Shown: positions 26,261 to 34,692 of the stretch, one piece after another
Layout: the number at the start of each line of letters is the position of its first letter
Numbering within the stretch: the stretch's first letter is position 1
DNA from: Neisseriaceae bacterium TC5R-5
GTDB taxonomy: Bacteria; Pseudomonadota; Gammaproteobacteria; Burkholderiales; Chromobacteriaceae
Assembly (NCBI GenBank): GCA_020830965.2
Contig: JACCFC020000027.1
Coordinates: forward strand, 1 to 50,213
DNA length: 50,213 bases
Direction: 5' to 3'
Position numbers and translations under genes: made by a program
The notes under the pieces: generated by a model
Databases searched by the model: none
The model's input: only the letters and a program-made list of their open reading frames with translations
What the model was told of the DNA's origin: nothing

Positions 26261-27496
26261 TCATGCCGCCACTCGTTCCGGCCCTAAAATCTGCTGAGTC
26301 AGTACCTCAGCACTTCCCATCGCCAAGGTAAAACCCAAAGCCCCCTGACCCACATTGACGTAAAAGTTATCCGGCCCACCGGCTTGTCGCCCGATAATCG
26401 GGCAGCCATCTGGCGTGGCCGGACGCAAGCCCGTCCATTGCTCAGCCTGCTCCCAAATGCCGGCAGCAGGTAGGTCACGCTGCACCAGCTGCTGTAGATA
26501 CTGTAAACGTTGTGCATCCAGAACCGTGTTTTCACCCACCAGATCGGCCAAGGCCGCAATACGCAAACGCCCGGCAATCGGTGCATACAGAATTTTATTA
26601 TCAGCATCAGTCACGCTGATCTGCGGCAAGCTGTCACCGCCCGGCATATCCAGGCTATAGCCTTTCAGTGGGTAGAGCGGCAGCTTGACCCCTAATTGTC
26701 GCGCCAGCGGCTGGCTGCCTATTCCGGCGGCCAGCACCAATTGCCGGCACGGGTGACGCTGTTGTGTACCGATTACTGCTTGTACTCGTCCCGCATTCAC
26801 CTCAAAGCCGCTCACTGACTCACCTAGGCAGAACTCCACATCCAGGCCGCTCTCGATAATTTGCTGCTGCAAAGCCAGGCAGAAGCGACGACAATCCGCC
26901 ACTTCTTCATCGGCGGTATAGACGCCGCCACTCAATTGCCCAGCTAACGGCGCGAGTGCCGGCTCCAAGGCGATGCAGGCATCGCCATCTAACCATTGCT
27001 GCCGCGCCCCCAGACTTTGCAACCAAGCGATTCCTGCTTTAGCTGCCTGCTCGGCTGCTGACTGGCGATAAATCACCAGTTTGCCGTTTTGTACCCAGGC
27101 AAACTCTCCCAAGCCTTGCTGCCTTAGCTCGTCCATCAAATGACGGCTACGTTGCGCCAAGCGCCATAAGCGAGCTGTGCCTACCTGATTGCTGCCACGA
27201 TTACAGACTCGCAAAAACTGCCACAACCATTGCCATTGCGTGACATCCCACTGCAAACGCAGCTGCATCGGCGCCTGCTTACTAAATAGCCAGCTGATTG
27301 CTTTTAATGGCACGCCGGCATCGGCCAATGGCGCGACATAGCTATAACTTAGCTGACCGCCATTGGCATAACTGGTTTCAGCCGCTACCTGTTGCTGACG
27401 ATCTATAATCGTCACCGCCACACCATGCTTGGCCAATTGCCAGGCCGTACACAAACCCACTACGCCCGCACCAATGATGCACACTCTATTCGCCAT
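26261..27496 (-). CDS. dadA: D-amino acid dehydrogenase (DadA-like)
   Basis: A 411-aa FAD-dependent DAO-family dehydrogenase. I set the start at 27496 (MANRVCIIGAGVVGLCTAWQLAKHG), where the FAD motif begins at the usual distance; an in-frame start at 27538 is less likely. It includes the family stretches SYANGGQLSYSYVAPLADAGVP, YPLKGYSLDMPGG and WTGLRPATPDGCPIIGR. DadA oxidises D-alanine and other D-amino acids to keto acids, feeding electrons to the respiratory chain. With ddpX it forms a two-gene operon for D-Ala-D-Ala use. It is transcribed divergently from the dipeptide-binding protein gene, with 188 bp between them. Confidence 0.9.
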   Translation of the reverse strand: MANRVCIIGAGVVGLCTAWQLAKHGVAVTIIDRQQQVAAETSYANGGQLSYSYVAPLADAGVPLKAISWLFSKQAPMQLRLQWDVTQWQWLWQFLRVCNRGSNQVGTARLWRLAQRSRHLMDELRQQGLGEFAWVQNGKLVIYRQSAAEQAAKAGIAWLQSLGARQQWLDGDACIALEPALAPLAGQLSGGVYTADEEVADCRRFCLALQQQIIESGLDVEFCLGESVSGFEVNAGRVQAVIGTQQRHPCRQLVLAAGIGSQPLARQLGVKLPLYPLKGYSLDMPGGDSLPQISVTDADNKILYAPIAGRLRIAALADLVGENTVLDAQRLQYLQQLVQRDLPAAGIWEQAEQWTGLRPATPDGCPIIGRQAGGPDNFYVNVGQGALGFTLAMGSAEVLTQQILGPERVAA

Positions 27497-27684
27497 GCTT
27501 ACTCCACCATCACCGCAGTTTATCCCGCCCGAGGACAAGACTTTTTGTTAGCATTACAATCCCGTCACCCTTTTTCGGGGATGTCAGACCATTATCCGGC
27601 ACTATGCCAGCAGCACAAAATACCAAAACTGCGCCGGCGAACACAAATCGATTTAGCTATTTTCTACCAAAGGAGACCTGATCA

Positions 27685-29271
27685 ATGCGACTGAACACCT
27701 TATTACTAATTGGTGGCCTGCTAGGCAGCACCGTACTGGCCAATCAGGTCATGGCGGCGAAACCGCTGGTATTTTGCGCCGAAGCCTCACCAGAAGGTTT
27801 TGATCCGGCAATGTGGGACACGGCCTCTACCTATACCGCTATCAATCCGATTTTTCAGGGTCTGGTCGCGTTCAAACCCGGTGGCGTACAAATTGTTCCT
27901 AGCCTAGCAGAGAGCTGGAGTGTCTCGGCGGATGGCCTGGAATATACGTTTAAACTGCGTCGGGGCGTCAAGTTTCATCAGACTAGCTATTTTAAACCGA
28001 CACGTGATTTTTCTGCTGATGACGTAGTCTTTACCGTTAACCGCTGGATTCGCCCCGACTTACCCTTCAACCAGGCCTTTAAAGTGCCGCTGGTCGGGTC
28101 AGATGGTTATGGCATGGCTAAAATCATTCAGTCGGTTAGCAAAGTGGACCCGCACACCGTCAAAATCCGTCTAAAAGAAAGAAACTCACCGTTTCTCAGC
28201 CTGTTTGCGATGAGTTTTGCCGGTATGCAGTCGGCAGAATACACCCAGCAGTTACTCGCTACGGGTAAGCCAGCCCAGATCAACCAGTTACCGATTGGCA
28301 CCGGCCCATATCAGTTCAAAAGCTATGCCAAGGACTCCAATATCCGCTACTCCGCCAATCCACACTATTGGGATGGTGTGCAAAAAACCAGTAATCTGAC
28401 CTTTGCCCTCGCTACCGATCCGCAAGTGCGTATTCAGAAGCTCAAGTCCAACGAATGTCAGATTACCTCTCCGGTACGCGAGGCCGATCTGGCCACGCTG
28501 GAGAGCAACCCCAATATCAAAATCAGCTCGACCGGTGCCAGCAATATTTCCTACCTGGCCTATAACCTGAAACGACCACAGTTGGCCAAGCGAGAGGTAC
28601 GCGAGGCCTTGGATATTGCGATTAACCGCAATGCCCTGTTTAAAGCGCTCTTTCCTAAAGGTGGTGCCACCCAAGCCATCAACCCTTACCCACCAACCAT
28701 TTGGGGCTGGAATGCTAAAAACAAAAACGAATACAATCCGGCCAAAGCCAAGCAGTTATTAGCACAGGCAGGTTACCCCAACGGATTTGCCCTCACCTTA
28801 TGGGCTTTGCCGGTACAACGCCCCACCAACCCCAATGGCAAGCAGATGGCCGAGATGATCCAGCAGGATTGGGCCAAGATTGGTGTGAAGGCCACCATAC
28901 GAACTTATGAATGGGGGGAATATTTGAAACGGGCCTCCGCCGGTGAGCACGATGTGTATATGTCCGGTTGGACCAGTGACTCGGGGGACCCGGATGACTT
29001 CCTGTGGGGCACCCTGTCCTGTAGTGTCAGCAAAAATGGCCAACGTTTCTGCAATCCGGAATTTGACAAGCTGCTGACCCAGGCCAGGCAGACCAATAAT
29101 CAGAAAGAACGCAGCAACTATTACATCAAGGCCCAAGAGATTTTTAAGCGTGAACGTCCGTGGATTACCATCGCCCATTCACGTATCTATGTACCACTAC
29201 AGCGTAGCGTACAAGGCTTTGTGATTAACCCGAACGGTTCCTTCGACTTCGAAAATGTCTGGGTAAAATAA
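27685..29271 (+). CDS. Dipeptide ABC transporter substrate-binding protein (DppA-like)
   Basis: A 528-aa SBP_bac_5-type periplasmic binding protein. The signal peptide has an n-region MRLN, a hydrophobic core (TLLLIGGLLGSTVLA) and a likely cleavage after VMAA. The mature N-terminus KPLVFCAEASPEGFDPAMW and the segments NPIFQGLVAFKPGGVQIVPSLAESW and YMSGWTSDSGDPDDFLWGTLSC follow the E. coli DppA pattern. No permease or ATPase genes lie next to it, so it probably uses a transporter encoded elsewhere. Placement opposite dadA-ddpX suggests a role in uptake of D-Ala-D-Ala or other wall peptides. AAAGGAGACC, a strong ribosome site, precedes the ATG. Confidence 0.92.
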   Translation: MRLNTLLLIGGLLGSTVLANQVMAAKPLVFCAEASPEGFDPAMWDTASTYTAINPIFQGLVAFKPGGVQIVPSLAESWSVSADGLEYTFKLRRGVKFHQTSYFKPTRDFSADDVVFTVNRWIRPDLPFNQAFKVPLVGSDGYGMAKIIQSVSKVDPHTVKIRLKERNSPFLSLFAMSFAGMQSAEYTQQLLATGKPAQINQLPIGTGPYQFKSYAKDSNIRYSANPHYWDGVQKTSNLTFALATDPQVRIQKLKSNECQITSPVREADLATLESNPNIKISSTGASNISYLAYNLKRPQLAKREVREALDIAINRNALFKALFPKGGATQAINPYPPTIWGWNAKNKNEYNPAKAKQLLAQAGYPNGFALTLWALPVQRPTNPNGKQMAEMIQQDWAKIGVKATIRTYEWGEYLKRASAGEHDVYMSGWTSDSGDPDDFLWGTLSCSVSKNGQRFCNPEFDKLLTQARQTNNQKERSNYYIKAQEIFKRERPWITIAHSRIYVPLQRSVQGFVINPNGSFDFENVWVK

Positions 29272-29281
29272 GCTTAACCAC

Positions 29282-29309
29282 GGCCTGACTGCCTAATGGC
29301 AGTGAGGCC
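29282..29309 (+). terminator. Hairpin between the DppA-like gene and the M14-family gene
   Basis: GGCCTgACTGCC (29282-29293) pairs with GGCAGTgAGGCC (29298-29309) around the loop TAAT, with one mismatched G-G. No T-run follows. It is more likely an intercistronic stabilising hairpin or weak terminator that lets the binding-protein gene be expressed above its downstream neighbour. Confidence 0.5.
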
Positions 29310-29353
29310 ATAATCAAACCCCCATTTCTGGCCGCCCTGAAAAGAACACGATT

Positions 29354-30325
29354 ATGCACAGCAATTTGCCATTTATTTCTCACAACTACACCAGTCACCA
29401 TGATGGCCCGCGACTCATCATTACCGCGGCGGTACATGGCAATGAAATTTGTGGCATCCATGCCATACGCCGCATCATGACGGAGCTGGAACAAGGCAGC
29501 CTCGTTCTGCAACGTGGCAGTCTCACACTGGTACCGATCACCAACCCGCTGGCCTATAAGCTGGGCCAGCGCGCTGGTGAACGCAACCTGAATCGCAACC
29601 TCAGCCCCACCAATACCCCACAGGATTTTGAAGACCATATCGCCAACTGGCTGTGCCCCTTGCTGGCGCAGCACGACGTGCTGCTGGATCTACACTCTTT
29701 TCAGGCTCCCGGCCAAGCTTTTGTGTTTATTGGCCCACCTGACAATCAGGGCCAACTGGAACCCTTCGCCCAGGCCACAGCGGAACAGGAACTCGCAAAA
29801 CGGCTAGGCGTGTCACGCGTAGTCGATGGCTGGTTGGCTACCTATGCACTGGGAGTAGAACGCCGTCGCCAGCAATGGCCCAATCCGGACGAGCGGCAGG
29901 CCCAGCTCAATACCGATACCCGTTATGGTATCGGCACTACCGAATATATGCGTCAACAAGGTGGTTGGGCAGTGACACTGGAATGCGGGCAACACGCCGA
30001 TCCACAAGCCCCGGAAGTGGCCTACCGGGCAATACGCCATACCCTGGCCCATTTACAAATGATTGATGCCCCGCCACCAGCCATCGTACCGACGGAATGC
30101 CTGAGCTTATATGAGGTAACAGACAAGGCTGATGATGGCGATCACTTTACTCGTAGTTGGACCAGTTTTGACCCGGTACAAAAAGGTGAGCTAATTGGCC
30201 AGCGTGCCGATGGCAGCCCAATTGTGGCGAGCGATGCCGGCCGTATTGTCTTCCCTAACCCACGTGCGCAGGCGGGGCAGGAATGGTTTTACCTGGCAAG
30301 AGAATCCGGGCGGCTGACAACTTAA
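29354..30325 (+). CDS. M14-family succinylglutamate desuccinylase/aspartoacylase-like hydrolase
   Basis: A 323-aa zinc hydrolase of the AstE/aspartoacylase branch of the M14 family. The ligand set is visible: H28-x-x-E31 (HGNEICG), H114 (LLDLHSF) and the catalytic Glu as E210 (TLECGQ). The RNLNRNL segment corresponds to the substrate-binding R/N residues. The C-terminal domain (DGSPIVASDAGRIVFPN) resembles the biotinyl-lipoyl-like cap found in this group. It likely cleaves an N-acyl amino acid or a peptide amide bond. It sits 82 bp after the dipeptide-binding protein gene and may act on the same imported peptides. The precise substrate is unknown. Confidence 0.85.
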   Translation: MHSNLPFISHNYTSHHDGPRLIITAAVHGNEICGIHAIRRIMTELEQGSLVLQRGSLTLVPITNPLAYKLGQRAGERNLNRNLSPTNTPQDFEDHIANWLCPLLAQHDVLLDLHSFQAPGQAFVFIGPPDNQGQLEPFAQATAEQELAKRLGVSRVVDGWLATYALGVERRRQQWPNPDERQAQLNTDTRYGIGTTEYMRQQGGWAVTLECGQHADPQAPEVAYRAIRHTLAHLQMIDAPPPAIVPTECLSLYEVTDKADDGDHFTRSWTSFDPVQKGELIGQRADGSPIVASDAGRIVFPNPRAQAGQEWFYLARESGRLTT

Positions 30326-30536
30326 ACCGGCATATCAACCGGATGGATCACGAGAACAATCGCAAAGAATCATCGCCACCATGGTATCTGCTGGGCGACA
30401 AACCAGCAGCGCCCACCCTGGTGTCCGATGAACTCTCGAAATTCAACTGCTGAGCTCGCCAAGCTCGGTATGGATACTTTCAGACAATAGGTGCTGTAGT
30501 GGAAACAGCCCTACATTTAGTAGAGTCAAAATATAA

Positions 30537-31127
30537 ATGGCTTTTTTCTCTGGTTTGTTTCTAGGCCTAAGTTTGATATTCGCCATCGGCGCACAAAATG
30601 CGTTTATTTTGAAGCAAGGTTTACGCAAAGAATATGTTTTTACCCTGTGCTTAATCTGCGCCATTTCTGATGCTATTTTAATTAGCATTGGGGTATTTGG
30701 CTTTTCGATGCTAACCACGCAACTTCCTAGCATTGAACCTATAGCCAGATATGGCGGAGCCATTTTTTTACTTTATTACGGGGCTAAAAGCTTTTGGGCT
30801 GCCTTCAAAAGTAATGCTGTGATTAATCTAGACAGTCTATCAAAAACACCATTCACCAAAGCCATTTTGATGTGTCTGGCATTTACATGGTTAAACCCGC
30901 ACGTTTATTTAGACACCATGATGCTGCTTGGCTCCATCTCAACACAATATCCTTACGCGAAGACTCAATTTGCCTTAGGAGCCACCTTTGCTTCATTTAT
31001 CTTTTTTTTCTCCTTGGGCTATGGGGCCAGATTACTCACCCCTTTATTCCAACAACCACAATCATGGAAGATACTTGACGGTATTATTGGTGTGCTTATG
31101 TGGCTTATTGCATACAGTCTTCTATAG
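30537..31127 (+). CDS. LysE/ArgO-family amino acid exporter
   Basis: A 196-aa inner-membrane protein of the LysE superfamily with five or six hydrophobic helices. It opens with LFLGLSLIFAIGAQNAFILKQGL, the signature of ArgO/LysE exporters of basic amino acids, and contains CLAFTWLNPHVYLDTMMLLGSIS. The gene is distinctly more AT-rich than its neighbours and has a poor ribosome site, which may indicate transfer. Its TAG stop is formed by TA plus the first base of repeat copy C. It faces the CopZ-like gene. Confidence 0.9.
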   Translation: MAFFSGLFLGLSLIFAIGAQNAFILKQGLRKEYVFTLCLICAISDAILISIGVFGFSMLTTQLPSIEPIARYGGAIFLLYYGAKSFWAAFKSNAVINLDSLSKTPFTKAILMCLAFTWLNPHVYLDTMMLLGSISTQYPYAKTQFALGATFASFIFFFSLGYGARLLTPLFQQPQSWKILDGIIGVLMWLIAYSLL

Positions 31128-31247
31128 AAGCCATAACGACTGACTATGTACGCTTATTTCTCTGAAGAGTACCTGAGCCGAGGTGCGCCGACGCAGACAG
31201 TACCAGTAGGCGCAACGCTGGATCAGGGGTTTGGTTAGCGGCTCTTA
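31125..31247. repeat. Palindromic MITE-like repeat, copy C (between lysE-like and copZ-like genes)
   Basis: A 123-bp copy whose core GAAGAGTACCTGAGCCGAGG, GCGCCGACGCAGACAGTACC and GGATCAGGGG blocks match the reverse complement of copy A. The left end (TA-GAAGCCATAACGA) has drifted, while the right end (GGTTAGCGGCTCT-TA) is well kept. The left TA-G gives the TAG stop of the LysE-like gene. On the other strand the right TA-A gives the TAA stop of the CopZ-like gene. As with copy A, the element fills the whole space between two convergent genes. Confidence 0.78.
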
Positions 31248-31454
31248 GAGCCCGGCATCGAATCCTGCATCTGTAACCGCTGCCGCCAACTCTTCCGGGG
31301 AGACGACGGCAGCATCATAAAGCACTCTGGCCTGCTTGGCTGCCAGTTGTACCTCTACCTCGCTCACCCCTGCCATCGTACCCAGCACCTTGCTCACACT
31401 ATTAACACAAGCCTGGCAGCTCATTCCTTCCACCTGCAAAATCAATTCCGTCAT
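31245..31454 (-). CDS. Heavy-metal-associated domain protein (CopZ-like copper chaperone)
   Basis: A 69-aa HMA-domain protein with the metal-binding G10-M-S-C13-x-x-C16 motif near the N-terminus and the standard beta-alpha-beta-beta-alpha-beta length. Such chaperones bind Cu(I) and hand it to P-type ATPases or regulators. No copA or cueR is adjacent. It begins 1 bp after the sixA stop, so it is the last gene of the lrgA-lrgB-sixA cluster. Its stop codon lies in the end of the palindromic repeat. Confidence 0.9.
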   Translation of the reverse strand: MTELILQVEGMSCQACVNSVSKVLGTMAGVSEVEVQLAAKQARVLYDAAVVSPEELAAAVTDAGFDAGL

Positions 31455-31455
31455 T

Positions 31456-31917
31456 TCACTCTCCTATCAGCAAGCTTGGTGTCATCATGACTTTTAAACG
31501 CACTTGTCCGACCCCATCCCGTTCACGGTATTGCAGCCACCAGATCGCACCTTTTTTTACACTCCACCACTGTGCCTGTTCGGATAATAATTGCGCCGCC
31601 ACACCACCGAGATAAGGCTGATGTCCCACCAGTACCACCGGTCCAGCTATCTTCGGCCAGTTCACCGCCTGCAATACCTGCTGTGGCGAAGCCGAAGGAT
31701 TCAGCGCGGGCAATACCTGATAGCTTTTAGCCAGACACCCAGCCGTCTGCTGCGAGCGCTTGGCCTCCGACGCCAGCAACAAGTAGTTGGCAGGTAAGCG
31801 GGCACGCAACCAAGCGGCCATCTGATGTGCTTGCTGCTGACCATAACGCGTCAAGCGCCTAGCCAGATCATTCTTACCCTCTTCCGCCTCCGCGTGCCGC
31901 CATAGAATCAAATCCAT
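31456..31917 (-). CDS. sixA: Phosphohistidine phosphatase SixA
   Basis: A 153-aa histidine phosphatase. The start at 31917 gives MDLILWRHAEAEEG, with the catalytic R7-H8 at the expected place; the frame extends 10 codons further into lrgB but those residues do not fit the family. The second catalytic motif is VLVGHQPYLGG, and EAKRSQQTA carries the usual second Arg. SixA dephosphorylates His on phosphotransfer proteins (ArcB or PTSNtr NPr in E. coli). It lies just after lrgB. Confidence 0.9.
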   Translation of the reverse strand: MDLILWRHAEAEEGKNDLARRLTRYGQQQAHQMAAWLRARLPANYLLLASEAKRSQQTAGCLAKSYQVLPALNPSASPQQVLQAVNWPKIAGPVVLVGHQPYLGGVAAQLLSEQAQWWSVKKGAIWWLQYRERDGVGQVRLKVMMTPSLLIGE

Positions 31918-31934
31918 TTTTTTCCTTATTTTTA

Positions 31935-32651
31935 CTAAAACGACCATAAAGCAAATAATAAAGGGACCAACAGTGCCGTCAGCACCCCATTTAAACTCAT
32001 TGCCAGGCTGGCAAATGCCCCGGCGGTTTCGGATAACTGAAACACCCGAGCAGTACCAATACCGTGAGCAGCAATACCCGTCGCCACGCCGATGACCCTA
32101 TCCTCATCCAGACGTAGACGATGAAACAGTGGCTTCACAATCACCGCCCCAAACACCCCTGACACCATGACAAATAACACCGACAACTGCGGTAATGCCC
32201 CGATACTCTGCGCTACACTCATCGCAATCGGTGTCGTCACCGAACGCGTCGACAAAGACAGCAAGACCTGCTGCGGCAAATCAAATAGATAACCCAAACC
32301 TACTGCACTGACTATCCCGCATACACCACCCAGCACAATGCTGAACAATACTGCCCCGGCTGCCTGCTTCAGACGCGTCAAGTTGTGATAGAGCGGTACC
32401 GCCAGCGCAACAGTAGCAGGACCCAGTAGCTGCTGGATAAGCTGGCCACCCTGCATGTATTGCTGATAAGTACTACCCGTCAACAGTAAATAACCCAATA
32501 CCAGCAATACACCTAGCAATACCGGATTAGTCAAAGGATGCTGCCGACAACGACAATGAATCAATAAAGCCAATTTATATGCCAATAAAGTGACAAATAA
32601 ACCGGTGATCGGTAATTGATAGATTTGCTGCCAGCTTTGCCCGCCGCTCAC
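31935..32651 (-). CDS. lrgB: LrgB/CidB-family membrane protein
   Basis: A 238-aa membrane protein with multiple hydrophobic helices. LrgB-family features are LSTRSVTTPIAMSVAQSIGALPQLS, GVFGAVIVKPLFHRLR, and the GVATGIAAHGIGTARVFQLSETAGAFASLAM block near the C-terminus. LrgAB/CidAB pairs affect murein hydrolase export and, in several bacteria, transport of pyruvate or glycolate-like acids. Its start overlaps the lrgA stop as ATGA (32648-32651), so the two are translationally coupled. Confidence 0.93.
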   Translation of the reverse strand: MSGGQSWQQIYQLPITGLFVTLLAYKLALLIHCRCRQHPLTNPVLLGVLLVLGYLLLTGSTYQQYMQGGQLIQQLLGPATVALAVPLYHNLTRLKQAAGAVLFSIVLGGVCGIVSAVGLGYLFDLPQQVLLSLSTRSVTTPIAMSVAQSIGALPQLSVLFVMVSGVFGAVIVKPLFHRLRLDEDRVIGVATGIAAHGIGTARVFQLSETAGAFASLAMSLNGVLTALLVPLLFALWSF

Positions 32652-33004
32652 TGCTGCGTCCTTTGCTGCCTTAGACGCAAGCTATAGCGTAGAGCCCAGG
32701 CGGGTACCAATAAGGTTATGATCGTTGTCAGTGCTAATACCAGCAGCAAGCGCCAACCATAATCGCGCAGCAACGGTTGATAAACCAGTAAAGCGCCACC
32801 CGCAGGGATAAACAATAGTGAGAGATGAGTTAACAAACGCGGGACTTGCTGATTCAATTGTTCTGGCACCGATCGCCGGATACATAAAACAATAAATAGT
32901 AACAGCATGCCCATTACCGGCCCCGGTACCGGCCAACTCAGGGCACTGACCAATAGCTCGCCCACCAGTTGAAAACCTAATAAATACAACACGCTTTCCA
33001 TCAT
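32648..33004 (-). CDS. lrgA: LrgA/CidA-family holin-like membrane protein
   Basis: A 118-aa protein with four hydrophobic segments. It shows the LrgA/CidA signature LLGFQLVGELLVSALSWPVPGPVMGMLLLF and the LSLLFIPAGGALLVY stretch. It is the holin-like partner of LrgB and first gene of the lrgA-lrgB-sixA-copZ cluster. A GGTGAAG ribosome site precedes the tandem ATG-ATG start. Confidence 0.93.
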   Translation of the reverse strand: MMESVLYLLGFQLVGELLVSALSWPVPGPVMGMLLLFIVLCIRRSVPEQLNQQVPRLLTHLSLLFIPAGGALLVYQPLLRDYGWRLLLVLALTTIITLLVPAWALRYSLRLRQQRTQQ

Positions 33005-33171
33005 GTTTCTTCACCTGTTTTCGAATTATCATCAGCAACTTTTAGTCGTGGTCACATTATTGCAGGATACCAAGCAGACACCGGCAAAAATATGACAAAT
33101 CATCGATAAAACCAACAATACAAACCCATGCAGATAACAAGACTATCACAACAAAAAACAACTAACATGAT

Positions 33172-33202
33172 CAAAAAACAAAACCCCCGAAAATCGGGGG
33201 TT
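33172..33202 (-). terminator. Intrinsic terminator of ctpA
   Basis: On the minus strand AACCCCCGA pairs with TCGGGGGTT around a 3-base loop (33182-33202), and then TTTTGTTTTTTG follows. It is a strong Rho-independent terminator starting about 33 bp after the ctpA stop. Confidence 0.9.
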
Positions 33203-33234
33203 CGCCAATCTCATGCTGCTGCCTAGTGCCAGCT

Positions 33235-34665
33235 TTACTCTTCTTTTCTCTGCAGAATTTGCTGAACCTTAAGAATGCTTAAACCTTGCGCTAATTGCGC
33301 GTCGTTTTTCGGATCCGGCTCACGTGGCCCCAACTGCGTTTTGTCATCTGCTTTATTGGCGCCTGCTTTACTATTGCCATTTGCCACCGGAGATGATGGA
33401 ACAGATGGTTTAGGTTTGGCGCTTGGTTTCTCTTCACCACCCGGATTACTCAGGTGATTGGTCAAATCGGCCTCGCGCACCCGCAGCGCCTGCTCTGCTG
33501 CGCTGGCATTACTGTCTTCCACAATCACATCCGGCACGATGCCTTTGGCCTGAATAGAACGGCCACTAGGGGTAAAGTAACGAGCGGTGGTCAGTTTGAT
33601 ACCATCACCATTACCCAATGGCAGAATAGATTGCACCGAACCCTTACCAAATGTCTGCGTACCCACGACAATTCCGCGCTTATGGTCTTGCAAGGCACCG
33701 GCCACAATCTCGGAAGCAGAGGCTGAGCCGCCATTAACCAGTACCACCAGCGGTACCGAACGTGCATCCGCAGGCAAGGCCGCTAGCGGGTTACCGCTGT
33801 TAGGCCGGGTATAATACGGCGGGCTGGCCAGCAGACGCATTTTCGCATCCGCTGCACGCCCTTCGGTATAGACCACCAGCTTGTCTTGCGGCAGAAAGGC
33901 AGCGGAGACACCGACGGCAGAATTGAGCAAACCACCAGGGTCATCACGTAAATCCAGCACGATACCTTTCAGTGGCTGCTTGTTTTCCTTATATAGCTGC
34001 TGAACCGCACTGGCTAGGTCTTCTATAGTATGTTCCTGGAACTGAGCGACCCGCACATAGCCATAGTCCGGTTCCAGCAATTTGAATCTGACACTTTTGG
34101 TTTTGATAATTGCACGCTTGAGATTGAATACCAGCGGCTTCATTTCAGTTTTGCGAGCAATGGTCAGCGTGATCGGGGTATCGGGTTTACCACGCATTTT
34201 TTTCACAGCATCGCTTAGCGATAAACCACGAACTGGCGTCTCATCAATCTTGATAATCAAATCGCCGCTTTTTATTCCTGCCCGTTGCGCCGGTGTATCC
34301 TCAATCGGCGCAATCACCTTGACCAAACCATCTTCGGCTCCGATTTCAATACCCAGCCCACCAAATTCGCCCTGAGTACCCTCTTTAAGCTCTTTGAATG
34401 CTTCCGGGTCCAGATAGTCAGAATGAGGGTCTAAACCAGTCAACATACCTTTAATGGCTTCGCTGATCAGCTTCTTATCTTCCACCGGATCAACATAATT
34501 ATCCTTAACTTTGCCAAATACATTACTCAATGTCTGCAATTCGGTTAAGGGAAGTGGGGAGTTTGCCTCCTTATTGGCCAAAGCTTGCAAACTAAGCGTT
34601 AGTACCCCACCAGCCAAAGCACCGGCGACTAGCCAGACTATTTTTTTCATTTTTGGTATATGCAT
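33235..34665 (-). CDS. ctpA: C-terminal processing peptidase, S41A family
   Basis: A 476-aa periplasmic protease. I choose ATG 34665 (MHIPKMKK) because a GGAG lies upstream of it; in-frame ATGs at 34689 and 34650 are alternatives. An uncleaved or cleaved N-terminal segment (IVWLVAGALAGGVLTLSLQALA) exports it. A PDZ domain spans about residues 85-165 (GGLGIEIGAEDGLVKVIAPIEDTPAQRAGIKSGD) and the protease core follows. The catalytic dyad is S316 (NGGSASASE) with K341 (TFGKGSVQ), 25 residues apart as in the family. The C-terminal ~70 residues are Pro/Ser/Lys-rich. CtpA enzymes trim murein-related proteins. The gene follows the EnvC-like gene by 27 bp, and gpmI lies before that. Confidence 0.95.
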   Translation of the reverse strand: MHIPKMKKIVWLVAGALAGGVLTLSLQALANKEANSPLPLTELQTLSNVFGKVKDNYVDPVEDKKLISEAIKGMLTGLDPHSDYLDPEAFKELKEGTQGEFGGLGIEIGAEDGLVKVIAPIEDTPAQRAGIKSGDLIIKIDETPVRGLSLSDAVKKMRGKPDTPITLTIARKTEMKPLVFNLKRAIIKTKSVRFKLLEPDYGYVRVAQFQEHTIEDLASAVQQLYKENKQPLKGIVLDLRDDPGGLLNSAVGVSAAFLPQDKLVVYTEGRAADAKMRLLASPPYYTRPNSGNPLAALPADARSVPLVVLVNGGSASASEIVAGALQDHKRGIVVGTQTFGKGSVQSILPLGNGDGIKLTTARYFTPSGRSIQAKGIVPDVIVEDSNASAAEQALRVREADLTNHLSNPGGEEKPSAKPKPSVPSSPVANGNSKAGANKADDKTQLGPREPDPKNDAQLAQGLSILKVQQILQRKEE

Positions 34666-34692
34666 GCTGTGATTTTTCTCCGTCCCCATACC

